From Thermoplasmata archaeon (GTDB taxonomy: Archaea > Thermoplasmatota > Thermoplasmata > Thermoplasmatales > Thermoplasmataceae), in assembly GCA_021803655.1 (NCBI GenBank), contig JAJZLK010000033.1, positions 1 to 32,413 on the forward strand: a stretch of 32,413 bases of DNA, given 5' to 3'. Positions within the stretch are counted from its first letter, which is position 1. Each line of letters begins with the position of its first letter. Shown piece after piece: positions 1 through 8,356 of this stretch. The notes under the pieces were generated by a model, which made no database searches, was not told the origin of the DNA, and was given only the letters and a program-made list of their open reading frames with translations. The translations under genes were made by a program, and so were the position numbers.

Positions 1-1
1 G

Positions 2-94
2 AAGTTTTCGGTTGAAACCTACAGGAAATCTTTCCACTTTTCCAACTATTACCTGATGTTGCTGCTGATTGGCATATGCCTGGTGATTGTTTGA
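2..94 (+). CDS. UbiA-family prenyltransferase, C-terminal end only (heme o synthase-like)
   Basis: An open frame enters from the left edge and stops at the TGA at 92-94, so only the last 30 residues are present. They read as a basic-aromatic stretch (KSFHFSNYYL) followed by a hydrophobic helix to the end. This is the usual end of UbiA-fold prenyltransferases, especially protoheme IX farnesyltransferase (CtaB), whose last helix follows a K-x-F-x-x-S-x-x-YL pattern. Family assignment rests on this short tail, so the substrate (heme versus quinone or lipid head group) is not decided. The next gene starts at a TTG overlapping this stop (TTGA), so the two are probably co-translated. Confidence 0.5.
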   Translation, partial: KFSVETYRKSFHFSNYYLMLLLIGICLVIV

Positions 95-1557
95 ATGAAG
101 CAACAAAAAAAATCCTCTATTTCCTTGTTCTGGAAGCATCTCTAATAACATCTTTCTTCACACTTGTCAGAAGCGGGTTCTTCATTGAGCATTCGGTTGA
201 AACTGAATTCATCATACTGCTGGTATCGGTGAACATGCTTTCTATCCACCCTCTGTTTCCGGAAGGAAGCGGCAGTAAAGTCTATGTCTCTTCCATAGCG
301 TTTTCAATTACACTTCTATTGGCCATACTATCATCGGGTAACCTACCGGCTCTATCCATGCTTTCAGTGACCACAGTTCTTCAGGCTGCATGGATTGTCG
401 GGAGACCCAGGATACTAATCTATCGCTGGATAACTTCAGTATCGTTCTTCATTTTCATGGTCCTTGCCTCAACCCTTCTCAGAATTCTTCCAGGGAACCT
501 TTCCGGGACCGGACTCACGCTTATTGTCGGGTCTGTACTAGACAGCGAGAACCCCGCGGGGGTCCCGTTGCTGTTCAAATCAGCTCTGGTATTGTACGGT
601 TCATCCGTTGTCTTTACCTTAAGCTTCCAGTATCTGATTCTCATATCAGTGCTTTCATGGCTCATTCCGGAGAACTTTTACCTGATCTGGAAGCTCTTCC
701 TTACTGACAGGGGAGTTCGCGCAGCCGGGGGAACCGTGAGGGGAGTGCCATCCCTGATGAACTCCGCTGCAGTTGTGTTGAGTTGTCAATGTGAAGGTGT
801 CGTAGCGTCTGTGCCTGCCATCTCGTCCCTTCTAGTCGGTATTCTTATCCTTCCGCTGATAGCCGAATCCACCCTGATGCTGGTCGCTTCCAACCTGATA
901 TTTACCATGATGTTGAGAAGGGGAGAAACAGGCTTCAGGAGATTGAGGAGGGTATTGAACAGAATAATGCCGGTTCCAGCAGTGATCCTGCTGATCTTGC
1001 TTCCGCCGATCTCCATTTATGGTGCAATGACCGGAGCTGAAACCTCAATCTATTATTTCTACGGGCTGGCTGCAATCATGTTCCTTGCAGGAATCATTGC
1101 CGGATACTCCCTCTTTGACAGGTTCCTGAAGGCCGAGGCGAGACCATTCATCAGTATGCTGTCATTCTTCGCAAGCGCGACTGCAATGTTCATCTGGTTC
1201 TTACCGGTATTTTCCACCTATGCCTTTCTGAATTACGGCCTTTATGCATTGATGGATCTCAGCTCAATAGTGGCCGGGATAGTTGCCGCTCTTGGTGTTA
1301 AAACGTCAGGCAGAAATGGATCAGTACTCTTTACAGAATCGATATCGATGATGTTCCCGCTGGTAAGCCTGGTGATTTTTTATTATTCAATTTCCTCTCC
1401 CGATCCGATATGGTGGCAGTTCCCGGTAAGCAGCCAGATCCCATTTGCAATCATTATGCTTTTAATTTCTCTTCCCCTTCTCTGGCTGACTACTATTTTA
1501 TCAGTCAGTACCGCAGGCACAGGAGATGGTGATCATGCTAGAGGTCAGGAAACATAA
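91..1557 (+). CDS. polytopic membrane protein, unrecognised family
   Basis: A 488-residue, almost entirely hydrophobic protein with roughly 12 to 13 probable transmembrane segments. An in-frame ATG exists at 76, but TTG at 91 is preferred: it follows a GGTGAT Shine-Dalgarno-like element at 82-87 and overlaps the stop of the upstream gene as TTGA. I do not recognise the family. A striking feature is Cys232-Gln-Cys234-Glu235 at the head of a hydrophobic stretch followed by VVASVPAISSLL, where polar and small residues could line a pore or bind a metal or cofactor. Its position after a UbiA/CtaB-like gene leaves a role in haem or quinone handling possible, but this is inference from context only. 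Confidence 0.8.
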   Translation: MNEATKKILYFLVLEASLITSFFTLVRSGFFIEHSVETEFIILLVSVNMLSIHPLFPEGSGSKVYVSSIAFSITLLLAILSSGNLPALSMLSVTTVLQAAWIVGRPRILIYRWITSVSFFIFMVLASTLLRILPGNLSGTGLTLIVGSVLDSENPAGVPLLFKSALVLYGSSVVFTLSFQYLILISVLSWLIPENFYLIWKLFLTDRGVRAAGGTVRGVPSLMNSAAVVLSCQCEGVVASVPAISSLLVGILILPLIAESTLMLVASNLIFTMMLRRGETGFRRLRRVLNRIMPVPAVILLILLPPISIYGAMTGAETSIYYFYGLAAIMFLAGIIAGYSLFDRFLKAEARPFISMLSFFASATAMFIWFLPVFSTYAFLNYGLYALMDLSSIVAGIVAALGVKTSGRNGSVLFTESISMMFPLVSLVIFYYSISSPDPIWWQFPVSSQIPFAIIMLLISLPLLWLTTILSVSTAGTGDGDHARGQET

Positions 1558-2188
1558 GCCAGTGGTTATCCTTATCGCTGGAGAGGCACTTATCTTCATC
1601 CTCTTCTTCTCCTTCCTCTGGCAGGTAAACCTTCTTCACTTTGCTGCTGGAGACTTATTTTACTATCTTTACGTGGCTTTCACAATCTGCTTCATGATAT
1701 ATGTCTCTCTGACAGACAAGGACCTGCGGAGTTCTTTGGGGCAGCTTATCGGTTCAAAGGACATGATAGCCCTGATGATCATCATGGTTGCATGGATCTT
1801 CGTGTTTGCAATTGCCGGCCAGGATACATATCAGCTGTTCCTGTTTTACCCTGTATATCTGGATGAAATCAACTTCAGGTTTGTCATACAGAGGAAGGTC
1901 GCCTCCTATCTGGGGCCGGGTCGCGCTGTGGTGGTCCAGGCTGTACTTTTCACTCTGTTCTATTCCTCATACTTTATATTCGAGGTGCATGGGTATCCGT
2001 ACCCTTACAATTTCCTGGCAGTAATTGACACTTTTTCAATGGGAATCATTTACGGTCTGCTCTATTATTTCCGGAAGAACATTTACTGGGACCTTGCCCT
2101 CCACTTTTCGGCTATCGGCATCAGCTATGTGGCTCAGTTCTTGCCGGGATACCTGATATGGCTGCCGTACGTCCTGTCTCCGGACTAA
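1535..2188 (+). CDS. CPBP (Abi)-family membrane protein with degenerate protease motifs
   Basis: A 217-residue membrane protein with about six hydrophobic segments. It is placed in the CPBP/CAAX-protease-like family by DEINFRFVIQR, which matches motif 1 (EExxFR), and by a late HFSAI segment resembling motif 3 (HxxxN). The first Glu is Asp, motif 2 (FxxxH) appears as FTLFYSS with no His, and the motif 3 Asn is Ile. Most metal ligands are therefore missing and proteolysis looks unlikely; a scaffold or regulatory role is inferred. The start at 1535 is chosen over 1526 because GGAGATGGTGAT lies just upstream. The gene overlaps the previous one by 23 nt, indicating coupled translation, and overlaps the convergent gene at 2185. 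Confidence 0.65.
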   Translation: MLEVRKHKPVVILIAGEALIFILFFSFLWQVNLLHFAAGDLFYYLYVAFTICFMIYVSLTDKDLRSSLGQLIGSKDMIALMIIMVAWIFVFAIAGQDTYQLFLFYPVYLDEINFRFVIQRKVASYLGPGRAVVVQAVLFTLFYSSYFIFEVHGYPYPYNFLAVIDTFSMGIIYGLLYYFRKNIYWDLALHFSAIGISYVAQFLPGYLIWLPYVLSPD

Positions 2189-2643
2189 TCTCCAAGAAAT
2201 TTCAAAATAGCGTCGAATACCTGCTCCATTCTTCCGGAAATTTCTGAACTTCTGCACTTAATCCTCGCATGCTTCGATCCAGACGTGAGATCGTGATAGT
2301 TCGTCGCTGAGATGCACTCGGGGCTCGCATCGTCATTCCCGCTGATAAACAGAACAGGAACAGATATTCCGGACATCTTTTTCTTCAACCCTGAATCGAA
2401 TACAGGGTTGATGCAGACGGCGGCAGTGAAAGACTTGCTGCCGTACGAGGCGGCTTCAAGAACACCGTTGCAATGGATTCCAGTGGATATTATGACATAT
2501 TTCCCGGTGGAATCCAGCATAGTATTGTCTGCACCAGGAATTATGGAGTCGACCTTCATAGAAAGGATCCCCTTCGACCTGAAGAAGTCGGCAAGAAGTC
2601 CGGCGAGGGAATCCTCGTCCTGTGAAATCATGACCATTATCAT
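2185..2643 (-). CDS. small alpha/beta-hydrolase-like protein
   Basis: A 152-residue soluble protein. The segment VPVLFISGNDD (near residue 94) followed by a C-terminal helix resembles the acid-residue strand of dienelactone hydrolase-type alpha/beta hydrolases. GIHCNG at residues 55-60 lies where those enzymes carry the GxCxG nucleophile elbow, although the spacing is not canonical. The protein is well below the usual 200-plus residues of the family and lacks an obvious catalytic His, so it may be a reduced or non-catalytic fold. It is transcribed away from rqcH and appears to share one TATA element with it. Its stop overlaps the end of the CPBP-like gene. Function unknown; the hydrolase label is tentative. 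Confidence 0.6.
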   Translation of the reverse strand: MIMVMISQDEDSLAGLLADFFRSKGILSMKVDSIIPGADNTMLDSTGKYVIISTGIHCNGVLEAASYGSKSFTAAVCINPVFDSGLKKKMSGISVPVLFISGNDDASPECISATNYHDLTSGSKHARIKCRSSEISGRMEQVFDAILKFLGD

Positions 2644-2670
2644 TTCTCTGCTCAGTGTGGATGATGTAGA

Positions 2671-2683
2671 TTATTTATAATTC
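2671..2683. promoter_or_regulatory. shared bidirectional TATA element
   Basis: The AT-rich core TTATTTATAATTC reads as a TATA box on both strands. It sits about 26 nt before the rqcH ATG at 2704, giving a leaderless mRNA. On the other strand it sits about 34 nt before the ATG at 2643. The whole divergent gap is only 60 bp, so one element probably serves both genes. Confidence 0.5.
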
Positions 2684-2703
2684 TATTTTGCAATAGGCCA
2701 TGG

Positions 2704-4557
2704 ATGAAAGGAAAACAGTCCTCCATAGATTTCTATTCATTTATCAGCCTTTACCGTGACCAGATCAGGGACTGTTTTATCAAGAAGATATACCAGGTGA
2801 GCCAGAAGGAATTCTATGTGCAGATTTATCGATCCGATCTGAAGAGAAGGGGGCTACTGATCTCGCTCGAAAGAGGGATCGCGTTTCACGAACCGCTGCT
2901 GCCGGAACAGGCAAGTCCGCTTGCAACGACTCTCCGCCGGATGCTCTCAGAGCGAAAGATCATGAACATAGAACAGATAAATTTCGACAGGGTCGTGAGA
3001 ATCCAGCTTGCAACGGGGCAGGAACTGATTCTTGAACTGTTCAGGGAAGGGAACCTGATAATCACGAATGGCGGAAAGATAGAATGGGCTATGGCGCAGA
3101 GGGAATGGAAGAACAGGAAGATAATCAAGGGCGAGCCATATGTTCCGCCGGTTGCTAATAATCCGCTGACAATGGGTTCCGATGAAGTACAGGATATGCT
3201 GGCAAACAGCAAGGCATCCATCGTGCAGACACTCGCAACCAGGATGAACCTCGGAGGGGAGACAAGCGAGGAGATTGTCCGGCGCGCCGGCCTGAACAAG
3301 GACTCACCATCATCCGAAAACAGTGAGAACTCTTCGCTGATTCTTGACCGGTTCAGGGCTCTCCTTACTGAGAGCAGTGCGGGAAAAGCCTATTATTATG
3401 AGGAGGAAAAGATAGTTTCCCCCATTGAACTGACCCATCTGAACCACCCTCCTTCAAAGGTCTTTGATGATCTGAACGACGGGTTCTCATTCTACTTCGG
3501 GCAGTTCCCCTATTCACTTGAGCCTGAGGACCCCATGGAACGAAGGATCAGGTCACAGGAGAAGAGCATCGAGGAATTCCAGCGGATTTCCGCGGAGTAC
3601 AGGGAAAAAGGAACAATGGTGCTTTCAAACTTGAAAGAAGTCAGTAATTTTATCAGGAAGATATCGTCAACCAGAAGAGTAGACCCGTCAACAAACTATT
3701 CGCCTTTTTCTGAGATCTCGATCAACCAGGACAGGAAGACCGTTTCCGCCATGTTCCAGGGGATGGTGCTTGACCTGAGATACGACATGACCGCAGGTGC
3801 CAACGCAGACAACTTCTTCGCCACATCAAAGCAGTACAGGGATAAAATTGCTCATGCGAAGGTCGCACTGGATAATTCCAGGAATTCAATATCCACTGAT
3901 ACAAAGAAGGTCGTGAAGAAGAGAAGAAGACACTGGTTTGAGACATACAGGTGGTTCTACACATCCGAAGGTCTGCTGGTAATCGCAGGAAAGGACAGGA
4001 AGACAAATGAATCGGTGGTGAAGAAGCACATGTCATCCGGGGACCTTTACATTCACGCGGATCTTTACGGAGCGCCAAGCACAGTCCTTAAGGCCGAACC
4101 CGATCTGAAACCGGGTGAAGCCAGTATAAAGGAAGCCTGTAATTTCTCGGTGGCGATGTCCAGGGCGTGGCCGGCAGAGACTGCATCCGGAAGTGCATAC
4201 TGGGTACATCCGGAACAGGTGAGCAAGACTGCCGAGTCAGGAGAATACGTTTCCCACGGATCATGGATCGTCAGGGGAAAGAGGAATTACCTGTTTGACC
4301 TGCCGATGAAACTGGAAATTTCCCCTGTCGAGATAAACGGAGACAGGATTCCCATGATAGCACCAGTCAGTGAGTCTGTAAAGAATGGTCCTGTAATAAC
4401 AATCTCTCCCGGAGGAGAGAAGAGAACCGTAATTTCGAAGAAGATTGCGAAGACTCTTGGGGTTGACCAGGAAGAAATTGATCCTATCCTTCCTCCGGGA
4501 AATTCGAGCATAACAGGGATCAGGGGGCAGGCTCAAGAGACTGTTTCAGCCTCGTAA
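2704..4557 (+). CDS. rqcH: RqcH / NFACT-family ribosome quality control factor
   Basis: A 617-residue archaeal member of the Rqc2/NEMF/RqcH (formerly fibronectin-binding A-like) family. The N-terminal NFACT-N domain contains Asp95-Arg96 in INFDRVVRI, corresponding to the Asp-Arg pair needed for tailing activity in bacterial RqcH. Heptad-like charged helices follow around residues 275-400. The NFACT-R domain begins near residue 400 with HWFETYRWFYTSEGLLVIAGKD and contains HADLYGAPST. In characterised relatives the protein binds the large ribosomal subunit carrying stalled peptidyl-tRNA and promotes C-terminal alanine tailing for degradation. ATG 2704 is about 26 nt after a TATA box, so the message is probably leaderless. 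The 3' end overlaps the convergent sugar isomerase gene by 38 nt. Confidence 0.92.
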   Translation: MKGKQSSIDFYSFISLYRDQIRDCFIKKIYQVSQKEFYVQIYRSDLKRRGLLISLERGIAFHEPLLPEQASPLATTLRRMLSERKIMNIEQINFDRVVRIQLATGQELILELFREGNLIITNGGKIEWAMAQREWKNRKIIKGEPYVPPVANNPLTMGSDEVQDMLANSKASIVQTLATRMNLGGETSEEIVRRAGLNKDSPSSENSENSSLILDRFRALLTESSAGKAYYYEEEKIVSPIELTHLNHPPSKVFDDLNDGFSFYFGQFPYSLEPEDPMERRIRSQEKSIEEFQRISAEYREKGTMVLSNLKEVSNFIRKISSTRRVDPSTNYSPFSEISINQDRKTVSAMFQGMVLDLRYDMTAGANADNFFATSKQYRDKIAHAKVALDNSRNSISTDTKKVVKKRRRHWFETYRWFYTSEGLLVIAGKDRKTNESVVKKHMSSGDLYIHADLYGAPSTVLKAEPDLKPGEASIKEACNFSVAMSRAWPAETASGSAYWVHPEQVSKTAESGEYVSHGSWIVRGKRNYLFDLPMKLEISPVEINGDRIPMIAPVSESVKNGPVITISPGGEKRTVISKKIAKTLGVDQEEIDPILPPGNSSITGIRGQAQETVSAS

Positions 4558-5446
4558 TCACAGAAACGTCCTCAGGATCTATGCCCCTTTCCATTGCCAG
4601 ATAGTATGAAAGATAATCTCCGCAATGCACAAGGTAAAGGGTTCTGCTGACAACGTTCTTTCCCTTCTCCTCAATTGTCACATATCTGGTTCCCGTGAGT
4701 TCCATGGTGTTTCGAATGCGATCCGCGAGTCTCTTTTCTGAAGGTTTGCCTGCAAGAAGGAAAAAGAAACGGTCTTTTCCGTAGGTTTTCCATAACCCTG
4801 TGATCTCATTATGATCGAGTTCGGGGAAGTAGTGCGAGAAAGCAATTACCTTTGAATTCTCGTTGAACTGGGTTCTCCACCTGTAGGCAACGCTCTGATA
4901 CGGGCGGAATGAATAGATTACCGGTATCTTCTCGCCTTTTGATATCTGCAAGGCAATGTCTTTCAGGAAGGAATTGTCATTGTCCAGCTCATCGAGAACC
5001 TCATATGTCCCTTCCATCTCCTCTTCTCTCATGAAAGTCCTGACGAGTACTGACATGAAGTACCCCAGGGAACTGCGAGGCTGCTTACCTGATGGGATCC
5101 GGATCCACTGATCGCAGAGCCCTTCAAGCCTGCCGCCAGTGCCCATGCCGAGAACAACCATTCCTCTCCGCTTCGCCTCTGTGGCAGACGAAACAGTTTC
5201 TTCAGTATTTCCAGAGTAACTGGCAGCAATAACGATCGATTCTTTGCCTGCGTATTCCGGGAGCCCATAATCGTTCCAGACAAGAATCTCCCGGTCGCGA
5301 AATATCTGTGAAAAGATGGAACCGGCAATGCCGGAACCGCCCATTCCTGCATATATTATTCTATCAAAGCTAAGCCCTTCAAGGTTGAATTTAAAATTGA
5401 ATCCCGTCTGGTCTTTGAGCGACCTGATCTCCTCAAGGAGTGACAT
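4520..5446 (-). CDS. bifunctional phosphoglucose/phosphomannose isomerase
   Basis: A 308-residue protein of the archaeal/crenarchaeal PGI/PMI family in the PGI superfamily. It interconverts glucose-6-phosphate or mannose-6-phosphate with fructose-6-phosphate. Visible landmarks are GMGGSGIAG (about residues 35-43), the sugar-phosphate loop SYSGNTEET (about 75-83), and the catalytic region QFNENSK followed by PELDHNEITG, which supplies the family's Glu and His. Length matches the roughly 300-residue characterised enzymes of Thermoplasma, Aeropyrum and Pyrobaculum. It is the last gene of a minus-strand group with a LigB-like and a VOC protein, starting 24 nt after the LigB-like stop with AGGGGA before its ATG. 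The terminal 38 nt overlap rqcH on the opposite strand. Confidence 0.92.
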   Translation of the reverse strand: MSLLEEIRSLKDQTGFNFKFNLEGLSFDRIIYAGMGGSGIAGSIFSQIFRDREILVWNDYGLPEYAGKESIVIAASYSGNTEETVSSATEAKRRGMVVLGMGTGGRLEGLCDQWIRIPSGKQPRSSLGYFMSVLVRTFMREEEMEGTYEVLDELDNDNSFLKDIALQISKGEKIPVIYSFRPYQSVAYRWRTQFNENSKVIAFSHYFPELDHNEITGLWKTYGKDRFFFLLAGKPSEKRLADRIRNTMELTGTRYVTIEEKGKNVVSRTLYLVHCGDYLSYYLAMERGIDPEDVSVITRLKQSLEPAP

Positions 5447-5470
5447 TCCCCTGCATGTCGTTGTCCGGAT

Positions 5471-6250
5471 TTAATCTTTGATTTTTGTAGTTGCGACCAT
5501 CATCCCGAAATAGAGCGCAACGTAATAGTCTATGAACCTCATCCTTTTCCCTGAAGCCCTCAGGAGCCCGTCCATGATCATCAGGTTCCAGTAGCTGTCT
5601 GGCTTTGCCTCCCCCAGGAATGAATCCGGCAGGGATTGCAGATCCTGAGGATCGCCGCTTTCAATATACTTCCTCACAATTTCATCATATTCTGCAGCGT
5701 GGGGAGAATAGCCGTAAGGTCCTTCGGCAGAATGAGTATGGGCCTGATCGCAGCTGAATATCACGGAAACACTCTTTTCATAGTCGTTTATGGCCCTGAA
5801 CAATATCTCTCCCATTCTTCTCAATGCTGGTCTGTCATTGATCCTTGGCTGTCCGATCGCGCATATGTTTTTCACCTGGAAGAATGACAACGGAATGAGA
5901 GATCCGAAATCCAGGGGAAACACAGATTTCGTTCCTGACGAAGTTATGAAGTGGAATTTCTGGAATAGCCCTGAAGATTTCTCAGCAATTTCTTTCGCCA
6001 GGCCACGCTCATTATGGTATCTTCTGCGTATAATCCTACCGGAAAGGTTCGTGTACCCAGAAAGGTACTGGGTCATGGCGACGGAGGCCGAAGCTTCCAG
6101 TGTCAGTCCGTGCGGTGAAAGTATCACAATAACCTCTGCTGTCTCTGAAGCGGCAGTCTTGGTTATTACCGAGTTCAACCTCATGCTCTCCCTGTCAGGA
6201 AGATCAATCAGCTCATCTCCATGCGGAATCATGTGGACATTGAGAAGCAT
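5471..6250 (-). CDS. LigB-like (class III extradiol dioxygenase / MEMO-related fold) protein
   Basis: A 259-residue protein with the LigB-fold pattern: His10 in MIPHGDELI, LSPHGLT near residue 45, a DFGSLIPLSFF strand in the middle, and a Cys-Asp-x-x-His-Thr-His cluster followed by GPYGYSPHAAEYD in the last third. These histidines correspond to Fe(II) ligands and active-site residues in extradiol dioxygenases, while related MEMO-type proteins keep only some of them. The substrate cannot be told from sequence. Its ATG overlaps the stop of the upstream VOC gene by one base (TGATG), so the two are co-translated. VOC proteins also include extradiol dioxygenases, but the pairing here is not enough to define a pathway. 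Confidence 0.75.
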   Translation of the reverse strand: MLLNVHMIPHGDELIDLPDRESMRLNSVITKTAASETAEVIVILSPHGLTLEASASVAMTQYLSGYTNLSGRIIRRRYHNERGLAKEIAEKSSGLFQKFHFITSSGTKSVFPLDFGSLIPLSFFQVKNICAIGQPRINDRPALRRMGEILFRAINDYEKSVSVIFSCDQAHTHSAEGPYGYSPHAAEYDEIVRKYIESGDPQDLQSLPDSFLGEAKPDSYWNLMIMDGLLRASGKRMRFIDYYVALYFGMMVATTKIKD

Positions 6251-6600
6251 CAGTTCTCCCCCGCGATGTTCCTGAACAGCCCAAGCAGGTGTTCCTCATC
6301 GTCAGAAAAGTCGATCCACTCCACTTTGTCCTCATAATTCCTGACTCCGGACGTAGCAAATCCGGCCTGTGTGACCCTGGAGGATGCTGACGCAATATCC
6401 GTTGTTCCAAAACGTACTCGTGTGTAAGGAACCTTAGCCTTCGATATGATGATCCAGCTATTCGGAGAGACCTCCCACTCTGCCTTTTCTTCACCCGAAA
6501 TGAAGTCCGGCCCCCTTCCGAGAATGGTTTCAACCATCGCAAGAGTGCGGGCAAAGAATCTGGTGCCGAGACTTACTGATACTCCTTCATATTTTGTCAT
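6250..6600 (-). CDS. VOC (glyoxalase/bleomycin-resistance-like) family protein
   Basis: A 116-residue single-module VOC protein. The typical order is visible: a starting strand and helix (GTRFFARTLAMVETILG), the strand WIIISKAK, then RVRFGTTDIASASSRVTQAGF and a closing EWIDFSDDEEHLLGLF with the acidic residue often used as a metal ligand. Members include glyoxalases, epimerases, dioxygenases and binding proteins; the substrate is unknown. The ATG at 6600 is preferred over the TTG at 6606 because a GGGGGGTT element lies directly upstream. It is the first gene of a three-gene minus-strand operon with the LigB-like and PGI/PMI genes. A possible TATA box lies at about 6697-6706. Confidence 0.7.
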   Translation of the reverse strand: MTKYEGVSVSLGTRFFARTLAMVETILGRGPDFISGEEKAEWEVSPNSWIIISKAKVPYTRVRFGTTDIASASSRVTQAGFATSGVRNYEDKVEWIDFSDDEEHLLGLFRNIAGEN

Positions 6601-6970
6601 ATTCAACCCCCCTGTCCTTCAACATGGTTCGGGCCTCAAACTCATCTTTACGACCGAGACCTCACTGTCGCAAGACAGAGAATAAGAATGAGTGCAATAA
6701 TTATACCTCTCGGCAAACCTATCTCCTGTCTGTTGAAAGGCAGAAGTGAAAACTATGAACAATGCATTGATTCAGGCAATCCCGCATCTGTCAAGACAGA
6801 TTACCCGGTAAAGAGGACAGAAAGCTCTCAGGGAAGTGGAGAAGAGGACATCTAAAACTCAGTCTGCAACCTTCGATGTGAAATGTCCTTGCGAAAGCCA
6901 GTAGCGGAGGAAGTCGTCTCAAACCAAACAGTAATCCAGTGTTTTTCCCGTTATATCCTATGTTCGGGAA
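6601..6970. other. intergenic stretch with no gene seen
   Basis: About 370 bases between the VOC start and the EF-1 alpha promoter hold no convincing reading frame. The stretch contains the leader and promoter of the VOC operon on the minus strand and a run of short hairpins with CTGTC/GACAG stems, described separately. I could not fold it into any known structured RNA. Confidence 0.5.
6665..6801. repeat. three CTGTC/GACAG hairpins at about 61-nt spacing
   Basis: Three short inverted repeats share the same stem: 6665-6678 (5-bp stem with a GCAA tetraloop), 6726-6743 (5 bp including one G-T pair, 8-nt loop) and 6786-6801 (7-bp stem around AA). The CTGTC starts lie at 6665, 6726 and 6788, i.e. 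61 and 62 nt apart; a further CTGTC occurs at 6612 without a partner. The sequences between stems are not clearly repeated. Confidence 0.4.
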
Positions 6971-6985
6971 AGTAATATATATTCA
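6971..6985 (+). promoter_or_regulatory. TATA box of the EF-1 alpha operon
   Basis: The AT-rich core AATATATATT lies about 90-100 nt before the ATG at 7073. Transcription would start near 7003, leaving a leader of about 70 nt, unlike the leaderless genes elsewhere in the window. Confidence 0.5.
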
Positions 6986-7072
6986 CGCTCATTGAAGGTT
7001 AGCCCCTTGGAAATACCACATGCAGGGAAAATCCATATACGGGCTAAGAATGTCGAAAAAACGGTGAAGGTA

Positions 7073-8347
7073 ATGGCAACAAATAAACCACACATAAACC
7101 TGATAACGATCGGTCACGTTGATCACGGAAAGTCCACCCTTGTAGGAAGACTCATGTTTGAGCACGGAGAAGTCCCTGCTCACATTATAGAGGAATTCAA
7201 GAAGCAAGCTACTGAGAAGGGAAAGGCAACGTTTGAGTTCGCTTGGGTTATGGACAAACTCAAGGAAGAGAGGGAGAGAGGAGTTACCATCGATCTCAAC
7301 CACAAGAAGTTTGAGACAGACAAGTATTATTTCACGATCATCGACGCTCCCGGACACAGGGACTTCGTCAAGAATATGATCACTGGAACGAGCCAGGCTG
7401 ATGCAGCTATTCTTGTGATCTCTTTCAAGGAAGGAGAGGGAATAATGGCCCAGACCAGGGAACACGGTTTCCTGGCAAGAACGCTTGGAGTAAGACAGCT
7501 CATAGTGGCTGCAAACAAGCTCGATGCAACCCAGCCTCCGTACAGCGAGGAGAGATTCAAGACAGTGAAGGCTGAGGTCGAGAAATTCCTTGCATCAATT
7601 GGATTTAAGGACGTTCCTATTATCCCAATCAGCGGTTACAAGGGAGACAATATTACGAAGTCAAGCGCAAACCTTGGATGGTACAAGGGTCCGACCCTCC
7701 TCCAGGCCATTGACTCACTCAAGGTGCCGGAGAAACCAACAGACAAGCCTCTAAGGCTTCCAATCCAGGATGTTTATTCAATCACTGGAATTGGCACTGT
7801 GCCTGTAGGAAGAATAGAAACCGGAATCATGAAGCTTGGAGACAAGATCATATTCCTTCCGGCGGACAAGCAGGGCGAGGTCAAGACCATTGAAATGCAT
7901 CACGAAAACATGCCTCAGGCTGGCCCAGGAGACAACGTAGGGTTCAACGTCAGGGGAATTGCAAAGAATGATGTCAGAAGGGGAGATGTCTGCGGGAACG
8001 TATCAAATCCTCCTACCGTTGCAAAATCGTTTACTGCACAGATCGTGGTTCTCAACCACCCGAGTGTAATAGCAAACGGATACAAACCGGTATTCCACAT
8101 ACACACATCACAGGTCGCATGCAGATTTGAGGAAATCATCAAGACCCTCAATCCAGCCGACGGTACTACCAAGAAGGATAAACCAGACTACATCAAGACC
8201 GGGGACGTTGCAATAGTGAAAGTCATACCCGATAAGCCTCTGGTCATAGAGAAGGTCTCCGAGATTCCGCAGCTAGGAAGGTTTGCCATCAGGGACTCCG
8301 GGCAGACTGTGGCAGCGGGTCAGTGTATTGACGTAGAGAAAAAGTAA
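7073..8347 (+). CDS. tuf: translation elongation factor EF-1 alpha
   Basis: The 424-residue archaeal EF-1A, a GTPase that delivers aminoacyl-tRNA to the ribosome. The P-loop GHVDHGKS is at residues 14-21, followed by GVTIDL (switch I side), DAPGHRDF (G3), NKLD (G4) and the two beta-barrel domains. The true start is ATG 7073: it follows GGTGAAGGT and gives the standard N-terminus [14 protein letters not shown]. The frame is open up to a TTG at 6992, but that would add 27 unconserved residues. It is first in an operon with ribosomal protein S10 (9-nt gap) and EF-2 (33-nt gap). Confidence 0.98.
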   Translation: MATNKPHINLITIGHVDHGKSTLVGRLMFEHGEVPAHIIEEFKKQATEKGKATFEFAWVMDKLKEERERGVTIDLNHKKFETDKYYFTIIDAPGHRDFVKNMITGTSQADAAILVISFKEGEGIMAQTREHGFLARTLGVRQLIVAANKLDATQPPYSEERFKTVKAEVEKFLASIGFKDVPIIPISGYKGDNITKSSANLGWYKGPTLLQAIDSLKVPEKPTDKPLRLPIQDVYSITGIGTVPVGRIETGIMKLGDKIIFLPADKQGEVKTIEMHHENMPQAGPGDNVGFNVRGIAKNDVRRGDVCGNVSNPPTVAKSFTAQIVVLNHPSVIANGYKPVFHIHTSQVACRFEEIIKTLNPADGTTKKDKPDYIKTGDVAIVKVIPDKPLVIEKVSEIPQLGRFAIRDSGQTVAAGQCIDVEKK

Positions 8348-8356
8348 GGTGAATGG

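Noticed and set aside
6665-6801. Possible CRISPR array from the ~61-nt periodic CTGTC motif
   Set aside because: The repeated part is only 5 to 7 bases, the flanks are not repeated, and no cas genes are present.
6992-7072. N-terminal extension of EF-1 alpha from a TTG start
   Set aside because: EF-1 alpha proteins start at [10 protein letters not shown]-like sequences and a strong GGTGAAGGT precedes ATG 7073; the extension would begin before or at the predicted transcription start.
7915-8172. Minus-strand frames inside EF-1 alpha and EF-2
   Set aside because: They are shadows of highly conserved plus-strand genes.
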